A DNA stretch of 64,000 bases from Monarcha castaneiventris obscurior. Taxonomy: Eukaryota > Chordata > Aves > Passeriformes > Monarchidae. Of the stretch, positions 1 to 11,800 are shown piece by piece (the first letter of the stretch is position 1; each line of letters begins with the position of its first letter). Under the pieces are notes generated by a model. That model saw nothing but the letters and a program-made list of their open reading frames with translations, was not told the DNA's origin and made no database searches. A program made the translations under genes and the position numbers. The DNA is taken from NCBI GenBank assembly GCA_026261815.1, contig JAMPIT010000059.1:23050001-23114000 (forward strand), read 5' to 3'.

Positions 1-3000
1 TTAGTACTGTTTTCTTGAGTCTTGGCTGAAATGGTAGATTTCATTTTAAAAATAAAAATATTGAACATATAAAAGTTAACATAATTTTACTTTGCTAAAG
101 CTAATGGAAATCAATGAAACTATGTAAGCACCTCTATACAGAGTCATAAATACCATTGAGTAGAAGTATGAATTCATAGACCTAATGGAAATAAGTGAAT
201 GGATGGCAGCTTTAGTATTTTCCTGATAAAAGAAGGGATGGAGAGTGGCATGCTTTGAAATCAAGTTTGTAGCTATTTTGGTGCAATGTGGAGGTTCCAA
301 GACAATCACTTTATTTACTCAGTTTTCCAACTTAACGGCTTCTTTCAAGTAAAGAAAAGTAACTAAAATTGAAATGGGTGAATAGCAAAATAAGAGATAA
401 TATTGGTCTCTTCAGGCTAGGACTGTTATCTAAACTTTTACTTTACTTTAACAAGGAAATTGTTCAGAAAGACATGAAAAAATAATATGCTAATCAATCT
501 AATGGTTCAATCACAGATTTAAAATAAAAAAAAAGAAAAAAAAGAAATGTTTGGCAAGTAACTATTGTATGTTGTATAAATATAGAAATGTTTCATCACA
601 GCTGAAATATTTGTTATGATAGTTGGTCTTTCTGTCTCAAAATTATTTGCTTCTATCAGAACAAAAGGGACAGGAAATGAATACAATCAATCTTCCTCCT
701 TCGTTGTGTGTGGAAAATAACAAGAACAGATAGGGAATGAAGAGTCACTCTTTTAATATCATCAATACACTGGACTTGCTGGTTGTTATGTGTCTGATAG
801 AAATGTAGAAATGTGAGCAGTTATCAAGTCCTACATTTTCTGTGATGAACCACAAGACTTTATTTTGAAGGGTTTTATGAGAATATATTCAAGTTAAAAT
901 TACCTTGAGTATTGTTTCCTGCAAAATGATGATGAGTCATTTGAAATAATCAAGTCTTAAAAAATGTATGGGAATATACAGTCCTATTAAGAATGACTGG
1001 AGACTGGATCAGAAATTTGGAATGAGAAAAAACTGAATCATCTGCTCCAGCAGTGAAATGACCTTGCAATCAATAAGATACTTATATGCCATTTTGCAAC
1101 TAAGCTTAAGGTGTAACAGATTTTTTCTCACTATGAGCTTGAGCTGCCAAAATTATTTTCTAAAAATATTTTATTTTTTAATTTTTTTGTGCAGTGTATG
1201 TAGAATTTAGTAAATATATTTGAAAACAAATTCCTTAGATTTAAATTTGTGCATTTCATTTATCATCTTCCCAACTGCTGACTGGTTTTGGGTTACTTGC
1301 TGCTTCCTCATATGGATTTTTCCACTGTCCACTGTTACCAGCACAGTAACTAGGGTTCCCTCATCTGACCATAATTATATTGTGAAGGTCTTTAAAGAAG
1401 AAGCATCCATCCAATAATGCTTCCTTTTATTTTTTTTTTTTAATAAAAGACATAAAAGAAAAAACCCTGTGGCATATATGAAATTAATACATTGCAGTAA
1501 AATATGGTAATCTGTGTACAATTAAATTTTAGGTTTGTCTTTCAATATTCAGACATGAGTGTTATAAAATCAAAGAGTCTCACAGGTGGCTCTGAAAATT
1601 CCAAATTGTTGCTTGAATATCATGTTTCCCAGCTTGGCCTTAAAATGATCACTGAATTCACTACAATGGAGATTACAGGTTGTGATGAGACTGAAAGTGA
1701 AATTTGCTTATGATTTTGGGAATAATTTACTCTCTTGGAAGGAAAAGAGACTAATAATTAATAAACTAGCGTTTCATAGAAAAGGAAGTAGATTTTATGA
1801 AGTATTGGAATAATAGAAGGGATGGAACTTCACAGTATATAAAGTTTGCACTCTTACAGTGCACATCACCAAGTGTGGAAGCTCATCAGTTTTTAATAAG
1901 ATAAATGAATTGAACTACAGGTGTAATGTTAAATCCTAGGGTGGTGTTTGATTAGTTTGTGAAAGTGATTCTTTGATCTGCTCACCTGGAATCACAGGGG
2001 ACTGAGATAGAAGTGCTTAGAGTGTTACTTAGCTGTTTTTTCAAAAATGAGGGATCATTTGATGATTTTGATGGTAATCTTTCTACTATGCCCTAACACT
2101 TTAAATTGGTCACCTTAGGAGAATTGAGCTTTTTTAAATCCAGATAAAATGATTGTGTGGTTTTTAAATTTTTTTTAAAAAAATTATTTGTTTTTTTATT
2201 TAGATGATTTTGGAGTCACAAAGTAATCTCTAGGGAGACAGAGATAATTGACCCTGTGAAAGTGAAAACCACATAAAAGAAAATTTCTCATTCTTCCATG
2301 CAGCTAACAAGACAAAACATGGAATAGTAAAAACCCCTGCCCAATAGGATGGTAAAGACATACTGGCTACCTCAATAGTCTTGGCAGAATTTATCTACAG
2401 TGTTTAAAAAGCTGTAGCATTTAGAGACATTACATTGCTATCTGATAGCCAGGATTATCTTTCAGTGTACTTACTATAGTATAAATACACTTTAGTGTAA
2501 ATACATATACATATATAGATATATGTATATAATTTTATGCTAAATCCTGAAGAATTGATGTCTAATCTTGACTGTCTTTAGTCTTCTTGAATAAAGAAAT
2601 ACTTACATAATTTTTGGGTTTTTTTGATAGTTTAAAATTTCTGAACTTTTTCTTACATGCCCACGTTTTCCATATAATGCACAGAGCTGAACACAGTACT
2701 TCAGCTGGAAACTTACCAGTAATAAGCAGTATGGAAGATTATGCAAGAATTGAGGCATTCATACACTTCATCTGCAGATTTTTCTCATTGAAGGAAAAGC
2801 ATAGTAATCTGTGTAGGTTTAAAACGTGTTTTTAAGGCAAAATCATCTTTAAAGTGTCATTAATGAAAATGCTGTTATGTTTAAAAATTAGTTTGATGTT
2901 TAAAAAAAATCAATTTCCAAAAGTTTCTGTTCTATGTGCTTTCAGAATTGGGGATTTTTTAGTTACTAGGAAAAATGTGTTGTTAAAATGAAGAAAAGTA

Positions 3001-3440
3001 GAAATGAGAATAAAGAACCAACATGTACAATAAAAAGAGTTCTAATTATTGAGTAATAATAATGTCTTGTGCTGGTCTACTTCATGACTGTAGTGTCTAA
3101 GTAGGAGTAGGCATGTGGATTTTGGTAGCTTAAGCAGTCATGTTTGTTCATGATGGTCTAGTATAAGAATGGAGGAATAAATCATCCAGATTCTTATGTC
3201 GTTCATATTTGTCATGAAAGCTTAGGAAATACTTGGCCCGGGACTGGAAAGTCATTTTTCGAAATGAATGCACAAGGCCTTTGTACGGCAATGAAGTACA
3301 AAAAGGGTTAGTATGATTAGAGCACGTTTCTGAGATGGAAGCCACAGGCCTCTGCAGGTACACCTTGCAGTCCATCCAAAGTATTTATGGAATGCCAATA
3401 ATTCTTCTGAAATATCAGGTAAAGGCATTTCTTCTGACAA
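1..3440. other. AT-rich sequence, no gene seen
   Basis: Nothing here reads as an exon, RNA gene or recognisable transposon. Visible structure is limited to T-rich runs (about 1427-1441 and 2163-2200) and a short alternating AT block near 2496-2531. Frames of up to 77 codons occur on both strands without family motifs, as expected by chance in such sequence. Confidence 0.6.
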
Positions 3441-3536
3441 GTGTACTTGAGTTCCAACCCCACAGCAGGGGATTTTTTTTAGACGATATTTAAGGTTGCT
3501 TCCAACTCAAGCCATTCCTTGAATCATTCTGTGATT
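3441..3536 (+). mobile_element. CR1 LINE 3' end, short remnant
   Basis: The stretch carries the usual CR1 3' terminal wording: a 'caggggat...' block, then 'ttaaggttgcttccaactc' and finally 'attctgtgatt', the short repeated unit at which CR1 copies end. Only the extreme 3' end is recognisable, which fits the strong 5' truncation typical of CR1 insertions. A T-run (about 3473-3480) interrupts it. No coding part is visible. Assignment to CR1 is firm; the subfamily cannot be judged. Confidence 0.8.
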
Positions 3537-3814
3537 ATTATAGGAATTTGTTCAAATGTAATTTAAAGGCTGGTGATAGCAAAGATGTAGTTACTTTTGT
3601 GTCATGATCATGTGTAAATTGTGGAAGAGCAGGGTAGAACAATGTGGTGGAAGGAATGATAATTGGCATGATGGCATCTAGGAAATAATGCTCATTTTTC
3701 TTCCAGAAAGCTCATAGTAAATCCCTTTTTCCAAAGTTTCTTACGGTGGAATACGCCTACACTGTTAAAAAGTACAGAGGAAAATCTTTAAGAAATTTAT
3801 ACATTTTTTCTTTT

Positions 3815-3890
3815 TTCTTTTTTTGGAGAGGGTTTTGAGGAGAGAAGAGATTGCGGTGGAGGGGCGATCTCGTCGCAGTCATTTGGGGGA
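3815..3890 (+). mobile_element. possible CR1 fragment with clustered CpGs
   Basis: This piece (around 'gggcgatctcgtcgcagtc') has several CpGs within about 60 bases inside otherwise CpG-poor sequence. It resembles the CR1 segment near the end of ORF2 that usually reads like 'gggtgacctcatcgcagtct'. The match is short and remembered, not computed. It could equally be an unrelated fragment. The flanks 3537-3814 and 3891-4235 show nothing else. Confidence 0.3.
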
Positions 3891-4235
3891 AAAAACGTCC
3901 AAAAGCACACTTCAAATTTGAGAATCTGGTTCAGACTAGCTATCCATTTCCTTCTGCATTTGAAAAGTTGAATTAGAAGTACTTATTTGATTAGTGTCAT
4001 TTTTATATTTGATTGCCAGAAAATTTCGTAGACTACTGCTGATGAGTCATGTAAATGGTGGCAATTACATTAAATGTGTGTGTTAGAATCAGTAAAGCAA
4101 CTGATTGCATTATTGTCTAAATTTGTAAATAATGTTATCCTCACAATTGAATTTTTAATGGTAATTTCTGTTATCTTTCTGATTTCCCAGTAATTTGGAG
4201 TCTCTACTACAGGTAACAAATGTAAATTTAAATGT

Positions 4236-4240
4236 CTAAC
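4236..4240. repeat. target site duplication CTAAC, left copy
   Basis: CTAAC lies directly left of the minus-strand solo LTR and recurs at 4849-4853 directly right of it. A 5-bp duplication is typical of ERVL and some other retroviral integrases. It fixes the LTR borders to the base. Confidence 0.8.
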
Positions 4241-4848
4241 TGTCCCAATTTGAGCCAAATTCAGAGGAACATCCAAATTTGAACATCCTCTGATAGAAGG
4301 CAGGTAACAGCCACCCCTCCCTCACCAGGTTTGGGAAAAATTTTCCTCTGAGGAAAGTGAAAGAAAAAACCTATTTATGTAACAAACACACAGGAAAAGA
4401 ATAATAATGCTAAATAATAAAGCCTCTCACTCTGGAGAGAAACCTGGGAAGATTTCTTTGGGTGTGGTCTCTCTCTCTCCCTTTCTGAGCTGGGTCGACC
4501 TGGGCTCCCTCTGGCCCTCGGTGGAAAGTTCTGAACAGTTCCAGAAGAGGAGAAGAAGAAGAAGCTGAAGTCCCAGGGAAAAAAGTATTTAACTCTCCAT
4601 CTCTCTCCAGAGAAAACAGAGCTGAAAGCTGGCTGAAAACCAGCAAAGGGATCTTCCTCTACGCTTGCTGCCGCAGAAGCACACAGAGAGACAGAGTGAC
4701 CTTGGAGCACAAACTGCTTTGAAAAGTTCATCTGGCTTTTTTTTTCCTATCTCTAGCACCCAGTTTTAAAGACACAGAAAGGCACAGGAATCATGTCTGG
4801 ACGCAGAGCAGCGATAGGGGATACACATCATAAAATCACCCCAATAAA
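4241..4848 (-). mobile_element. solo LTR, ERVL-like, copy A
   Basis: Read on the minus strand, this 608-bp unit begins TTTATTGGGGTGATTTTATG (a TG start decayed to TT) and ends ...ATTGGGACA. It aligns throughout with the plus-strand unit at 5035-5661. Shared blocks include a start region reading GTGTATCCCCTAT, a CTTCTTCTTC run, 'TTTATTATTTAGCATTATT', and a 3' block with 'AACCTGGTG' and 'ACCTGCCTTCT'. The perfect CTAAC duplication on both sides shows an independent insertion. No internal retroviral sequence adjoins it, so it is a solo LTR. Open frames across it (for example the 118-codon frame at 4375-4731) are not genes. The ERVL assignment is inferred from the 5-bp duplication and general likeness to bird LTRs. 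Confidence 0.8.
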
Positions 4849-4853
4849 CTAAC
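4849..4853. repeat. target site duplication CTAAC, right copy
   Basis: Exact repeat of 4236-4240 on the other side of the solo LTR. The spacer to the next LTR (4854-5034) shows no feature. Confidence 0.8.
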
Positions 4854-5034
4854 ACTTTTCAGAGTAGCAATTAATACGATTTGTTTTATTCTTGACTGAT
4901 CATTACTTTAATCAGATGGTAGAATGTACATCTTTTCACATGTTTCTCTTCCTCAGAAGAAACTTCAGGGTACAGCTCTTTACTGGGGATTTCTTCTTTT
5001 TACCCACAAAAAATGAAACTTTCCTATTCCCGCT

Positions 5035-5661
5035 TGTCTTGGGGTGACTTTATGGTGTGTATCCCCTATTGCCTGCTCTATGCCCAGATTTGAGTTCTGT
5101 GCCTTTAAAGGTAGCTAAGGGAGAGGCGGGAGAGCCGGTGGAACTCCTTCTCTGTGTTCAAACACAGAGATAAGCTTGCTGGCTTCTCCTGCCTGGCTGC
5201 TCTGCTTCTGCAGCAGGGATGAGAGTTACATTCCTTCTGATTTTTAGCTAGTTTCTTGTTCGTTAGCTAAAGTATGGAGCCCTGGGACTCTGGCTTCTTC
5301 TTCTTCTTCTTCTCTTCTGGACTATTCAACAACACCAGAACATCAGCCGGGAGACCTTACACCTCAGCCCAGAGGGGCTCATGTCGAAACCCCAGCTCCA
5401 GAGAGGAGAAAGCCAAACCCACAAAGGACTCTGAAATCTACCCAGGTTCTCTCCAAAGGGAGAGGTTTTATTATTTAGCATTATTCTTTTTCCGTACCTG
5501 TGTGCACTCTGCTTGTTAAATAGATAACTTTTTTTCCTTTTCACTTTCCTCCAAGGAATTTTCTTTCCGAACCTGGTGGGGCAGGGGCAGCTGAAACCTG
5601 CCTTCTTTGGAGAGGATATTCCTCCCAGAGCATTTAATTTAATTTTTCTTAAAACTGGACA
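5035..5661 (+). mobile_element. solo LTR, ERVL-like, copy B, inverted to copy A
   Basis: This 627-bp unit starts TGTCTTGGGGTGACTTTATG and ends ...AAACTGGACA, keeping the canonical TG...CA termini. It is a diverged second member of the family at 4241-4848, in opposite orientation. Flanking pentamers are ccgct on the left and cccct on the right, four of five matching, which fits a decayed 5-bp duplication. The central 200 bases differ most from copy A, and the last 250 bases match best. The two copies lie head to head with 186 bases between them. LTRs of one provirus point the same way, so these are two separate insertions. Frames of 81, 105 and 150 codons here are incidental. Confidence 0.8.
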
Positions 5662-7599
5662 CCCCTCCACTCTTTCACTTACATTTTTATTAACTTCCTT
5701 GTGTTTAGAAAGAACACAAATATTTGAAAGGTCTTTTCCAACTCTGGACCATTTTTTTTTCTCAAACCCTTTTATCACATCTTACTTGAGTTTTATTTGT
5801 CTTTCTTCATCCCTGTTCTCCTCTTACACCTCCTTTTTTTTTTTTGTTTCTCTGCCAGTTTGTTCACAGGAACATCTTGTAGCATCACTGTGATTGGAAT
5901 ACCAAAGATTTGTTCAGTGAAACTCTATGTTTAAATACTTAGAGGTGGTGATTAGAAAAATGAATGAACTTCTTGATTTCTTAAAAAAATTTAATCCCAA
6001 ACGATCACAATTTGACATGTAGAACTTTATTCTTAAATGTATATTTCCATAGATTTTAGAGGATAAAATGTACAAATTCTTCTGAGATACAGTATCTTCC
6101 TGCTTCCCTAAACTCCCAGCACCTATTTTGCAAATTTTTCTTTTAGTGCTAGGAATTTCCTTGGTCAAAAAATTCTCATGGTTTCTCTTCTTTGCTAACC
6201 AAGACAAAGAGTCTGTAATTCTTAAAATTATTCAGTAAGAATATCAGCAAAACCAAGGGTCTGCCATAAGGCCTTTATTGTCTAAGTGTTAGAAATTCTC
6301 CTTCAGACACTGAGCACGCTGCTGTTGCTACTATTATGTGTGTTTTGACCAGGGTGGCCTTGTAGTCACTTAAACTCATTTTGCTCATACCTGAAGATTT
6401 AGAAACTTTAACTCTGCTAAAGGTTTATGCATGATTGTTCTCTTCCGCATCTGCTCACACTGTGGTGAATCTGTTGCTATTCTGCAATGAGAAAAATGTA
6501 GCTTTTATTTCAATAGTTTTGTTTTCCTGCAGAAAAGTTTGGTGTCAGTTTTGTATTAATGTAGTTCCCCTGCACTACAGTCCTTTCTTCTATTCTTTTT
6601 CACTTTGCTTCATGTTTCTCTTCTGAAAGCTGTCACTCTTAATTCAAAATGGTCACCACAAATTTTGCCCAGTTCTACCACTTAGCAGAACGTTAGCTCC
6701 AGAGGGTTATACCAATGGGGTGTAGGGAAGTGTGTGCGTAACCAGAGTAATAGCTAATCTGTTTGTAAGGTAACTCATAACTGCAGGTATGAGGGAGATC
6801 ACCTTGTTCTATAATATAATCCTAGCCATATGTCTCACTTATGGAGCACTGCAAAAAATGAAGATGTTTCAGGTGAAATCAGGTGAAATGCTTCACTGTG
6901 AAATCAGAGTAAAATCCCTGGAATGGTCTATGCATAAGCAAGCAAGTTATGTGTTCATAGTCAGGAAGATTAGTAAAGCTGTACTTGAACACCTGCTTTC
7001 TAATTGTTGCTCATTAGCTTCACTGCTGTAGGAGAAATGGTAGCCTTACCAGGTGGACCACCTAGTTTAAGGTAAAAATAGCTTTTCATGGAGAAAAATA
7101 TGAATGCAATTATATGACATAACTTTTTCTGGGAATGGCAGCTAAGGTGCTTGAAAAAATTTCCTTCCATACAGCTTTATGTGTGAAACTTGGTTTTAAA
7201 AGATAGTTTTAGGTTGAAAAGATTCATTTGAGCTTATAATTAATGCTAGCAGTAAATGGTTCTGATTCTAAGCTGGGTGATGGAGTTAGCATGAGTAAGT
7301 GCCTGTGATAGCAAATGCTCTTCCTTCTTGTAACTGAGCCATGAGTCATTAGAATTATGGTGTGCTATAAAACTTAATTAGCATTAAAGTATTCTCTCAG
7401 GTGATATACATTTTAACAATCCTGTATTAATAGTCACATCCCACAAGTCCATTACAGATTTCATGGTTTAATTATCTCTTTCCAGTGTTTAGTACCTGTC
7501 TGAAGTTGTCCATTCTTTGGCAACGAATGGCAAATTTGTCCAAGTTTTAGTAAGTTTCTGCATGAAGTAGTTTTGCATCCTGTAATATCTGTCTAAATT
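5662..7599. other. no gene seen between LTR and CR1
   Basis: AT-rich sequence with a pyrimidine-rich stretch near 5800-5865 that includes a 12-base T run. A small duplicated phrase ('aggtgaaatc') occurs at about 6871-6888. No coding or repeat family is recognised. Confidence 0.55.
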
Positions 7600-8800
7600 T
7601 TGGCTGTCTGGGCAAACAGATAGTCAGGAACAGCCAGCATGGACTTACGAAGGCTAAATCATGCTTGACGTAATTACTTTCTAGATTGGAATGAGGAAGA
7701 GGAAGCAGAAAGAGTGGTGCATGCAATATACCTTAATTTTAGTTAGATTTCTTACATTATTTTCACTTGGAAGCTCATGAAGTATGTACTGGAAATAAGG
7801 ATAATTAAGTGGACTGAACATTCGCATGATCCTCATATTTAAAATGTAGCAATCATTGGCTGAACATCTATTTGCTTCCTGGTAAGAAGCAGAGTGCTCT
7901 TGGGCTTAGTACTGGAGCCCAGGTAATTGAATATCTTTATCACTGGCCTGTGTCGTGACACAGACTGCACTTTTATCAGATCTGTTGATGGCAGCAAATG
8001 GGGTGAAATGACTGACGTACTAAACTCTAAAACTTCAATCCAGAGAGAACTTGGGAAACTTGAGGCTTGGGAAAACAGAAATATATTCATTTCAGCACAA
8101 AAGAAATGCAAATGTCTGTACCAGCAGAAGAATAATCCATGCATTACAAGCTGATAGCTGACTGTCAGAGAAACAGGGCTGTTGGAAAGGAACTGGATAT
8201 CCTTGCAGGTGTCGAGATGAATATGAGTCAGCAAGGTATGACTTCTCATCCTAAGGAAGGCAAACCATGCACTTAGGGTGGCGTGGCTGCTGCCTTTGAA
8301 GGAAGTTACTCTCTGCTTGATGCTGATGAAGACACACAGGGACTGCTGTGTCCAGGTGTGACTCCCTGCTTTAAGCGCAGTGTTGAGTAGCTGGAGAGGG
8401 TCCATTGGAGGGCTACTAGTGTGATTTGGGGTACACATGTCCCACGAGGAGAGGTTGAAGAAAGCGGGCTTGTTTACTGAAGAGGAGTATACAAGGGTGG
8501 CCTGTAGCTACTTGAAAGTGTAACAAAGGTGGTGGACATAAACTCTCCCCTTCAGAGACAAGCAATAATCAACAGGCAGTACTCTCAGGTTGCATCTTGG
8601 GAGGTTCATGTTGGACATCAGGAGAAAACATTTACATAGTAGACTAGTGCTGCTGTGGAACAGGTATCAAGTGGTATCTTGATCCTAGAGCTTTTCAAGA
8701 CTTTGATAGATAAAGCAACTGTTGACTTGAATTGTTGATGGACTAACCGAGCAGGAGAGTGGACTAAAGGTGCCTTCGAAATAATACTTTTATGATTGCA
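7600..8800 (+). mobile_element. old CR1 LINE copy with ORF2 reverse transcriptase remnants
   Basis: CR1 ORF2 encodes an endonuclease/reverse transcriptase for target-primed retrotransposition. Here a decayed copy runs from the middle of the transcriptase to the 3' end. Near 7635 the DNA reads like the CR1 block 'QHG.TK..SCL'. Near 7890-7945 it reads like 'GSVLGP' followed by 'NIFI..L'. At 7966-8080 one frame still gives CTFIRSVDGSKW, then IQRELGKLEAW, matching the catalytic 'FADD' block and the helix after it, with FADD changed to SVDG. Later pieces (about 8390-8480 and 8560-8660) match the C-terminal part, and the end near 8775-8800 has the CR1 3' wording. Stops and shifts break it throughout. 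The 199-codon antisense frame at 7839-8438 is a by-product. Confidence 0.85.
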
Positions 8801-11800
8801 GGATTTTTATTTCCATTACTATTAATACAGCCAATGACAAAAAATGTTTTAAAATGTTTTGATCAGAGAGAACTCTGCCCACAGTATTACTAGGCAAAGC
8901 TGTCTCTGTTAATGGGCTGTTAATTCATCAAATGAAGAAGTCTGGAAACATTGGTCATAGTTATGATTTGAGCTCTCTTACATCAGTTATATTTTAAAAT
9001 ACCTTTTCAAAACCAGAATTGCTATTAGTAGAACATAGTTCTGCAGCTGAAATCAGTGGAATCCCTCCCCATTTTACCGTTTTCCCCTCCTTCTATCTCT
9101 GTTAGATTTAGGTGACATTAAATCTGAAACATTAACTAATGCCATAAATTTGGCAAAAGCTCCTCAACATATCTTAGAAAAAAAATTAAAAGCTAAATAT
9201 TTAAAAGGTTGTATATGTGTATTTTTAACTGAAAGTTTGATGCAGAGAATGAAATATTAAAGACTGAGATAAAGTACAAAATCATTCTATAAGAATAGAG
9301 GTGGTTTTACCCTACATGTCCAACAGGGGATAAAAAAGGTCCTGCAGGCTGCTTTAGGGAAGTGTCAGTGCATGAGGGAGAAAGGCGAAGGAGAGATAGG
9401 TGACAGTGTTAGATCCTAGGCCAATGTAAAAATTCTCTCATTCATCTCTACTGCTGCTGGTCAGGACATGCTTTGCCTGGCTCCCCAACAGTAGAGCTTT
9501 CTGAGATAAGACTATAGCTGGGCTACAACCATTTTGTGCTGGTTTAACAAAATGTCTTAGGACATTTTTCAGAGTAGAATGAGGCCTCTGCTTGTCCAAA
9601 TAAACAGCTGCTAAATTTCATTGCCGCTGTGCTATTTTCTCTGTATCAAAGTTTTTCAATGAACCTCCTTCTGATCAGTCACTAGAAGAACGGCGTGACA
9701 TTTTTTGAACTCAATATTCACTTTCTTACTCTAATGTGCAGAGCACGTGAAAGTAAGTGCTATTTGTTCCTGGATAGCTTGGAAAGACTGTGTGCTGGAA
9801 AAACAACTGCTTTACTATTTATGTCAATCATAACACCTATGAATATGAGTGAGCTGCAGTATTGATCAGTTCAGACTACTTCTATCAATACAATATTAAA
9901 ATGTATTGCAAGCACTCAATGTAATATTAATGACAATCAATAATAAACAAGTTTCAGAATGCATTTGAAAAGTTTTTCTGAGCTGTAATCACTGCTTTTG
10001 TGTGGCCAGCCATTGAAGGATATAGAAGAGGGCTTTGGAAGGCCTTAAGGTGACTTTCTGCATGTGGAAATTGTCAAGTAATATGGGATACACATGCTAC
10101 TATTCTGTGCTTACTGTTCCACACTGATTCCTAATTACTTTCCAATACAAAACCGTGGTAAAATATGTTATAATTTCCCCATGAATATCATATTTACTTC
10201 ATTGTCATTTTCGGTGTTCTTCAAGCTGTGATAACTTCTACAATACAGCTAATGATTCTTATGACATCATTTTCAGCTTCAGAAACCATATTTTTGCATT
10301 CATACTTCACAAACAGTGACAGTTCATTCATATCTTAGCCTCGTTTCAGAATGCAGAAAAAACACATTAAATAGTGATGGCCAATTATGTCCATTTGACA
10401 GTCATTTCCAAAAAGCAAAATTCCAATCTTCTTCAGAACCTATATTGCCACTTTAAATCCCTTCTCATCACTAAACAGAGATAACTGGAATTAGCTACTT
10501 TGGTGGAAATCAAATATTCTTTTAGTTATTTTCATACTTTTTACACTGTTGTTTAGAGGTGGGGAATAGGGATAATTTCTTCAAAATCTCAGTAATCCAA
10601 TTTTTTTCTTCAGAATAACTTGTCTTGATTTTTTTCACTGTTGTTCTTCACTATGTTAATTTCATTCAGTTATGCAGTGCCCAAGGTGGTTATTCATATG
10701 AGAAAAAGAGGGGAAAATATACATTCGCAATAGGAACAGGTGTTTCATGAATCCTGTGGTTCATTTTCCTTGTTATTCTGAGTAAATTAAATCTGTTGAA
10801 ATCTTTGAAAAATTATGGGTTGAGCTTCCTTCAACACAGGAAGAAATGAAACCTACAAAGAGAATTTTTAAATTTGGTATTTTCCTTCCGTGTTCTGATT
10901 GACTTCAGCTACAACTTTTGCAGGTTTGTGTGTTATAAACCAGAGAAAGCAAGTGATTTTTTCCTTCAAGTACTTTAATTGCCACTGATGTAGGCAGCTT
11001 GGTAGACCTTAATGTCTGGAAACAGTCATCTGAGTTGAAAAGTTGCTTAGAACATGTTCTATTAAAGAAGTTGAATGATAACTGACCCAGTGCTCTGTTA
11101 CATGGTCATCACTATTGCAAGTGATATTGGACATGACCAACCACACTGACAGTGTAATGTGATACAAAGTAAATGATAGTGCTGCTAGAACATGAGTTTT
11201 CTGTCATCTTGAAACAAAATGGAAGCTAAGACTGAATTTTCCAAAAGAGTTTCAATATGAGCCAAAACATTTTTAGAGATGTTGTGCCACTTGTCAATTC
11301 AATTCTCAGAGTTTTTAGCACTAATTCCAGGACATAAGAATTTTTATTTCAATGTCATTCTTTCTTTAAGTAGTATACCTCCCTTTAAAAGACTATCCCA
11401 GTTCGTCTTGACTTTGGATCTGTTGGTTGTACAATGGAATTCTCTCAACCTGTGCCATTAGATTTCTGCCTTGTCTCGTAAAGTGCTTATATCTGAACAG
11501 TAAAAATTAGTATGACCTAGTTTCATGGCTAGGGGATCATGAAGGGAAGTGGGACATTTGAATATCCAGTTACTTATTGATTAGACATTCATAGAAAATT
11601 GAACCATACCAATAGGAAAGATGAGATGAACAGTTTCCTGAGAGGGAGAAAATGAAGATTCTAACAATTTTTGGCAGTGGAAGAAACCAATGTGAATCAT
11701 GTGTGCTTTTACTGACCCTGTGTCATTAAGCTTTTATGTGAATCAACCTTTCACTGCCTTTTAAAAAAAATGTTGAACACTTAAAAAAAAAACTCAGTAG

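Noticed and set aside
4241..5661. The two LTRs as ends of one provirus
   Set aside because: They point in opposite directions, are only 186 bp apart, and the left one has its own perfect 5-bp duplication.
4375..5893. Frames of 78-150 codons across the inverted LTR pair
   Set aside because: They coincide with non-coding LTR sequence on either strand, and the two family members do not share the same frames.
7839..8438. 199-codon minus-strand frame, the longest on that strand outside gag
   Set aside because: It lies antisense to the CR1 transcriptase remnant, whose sense frames give recognisable CR1 blocks. The antisense protein has none.
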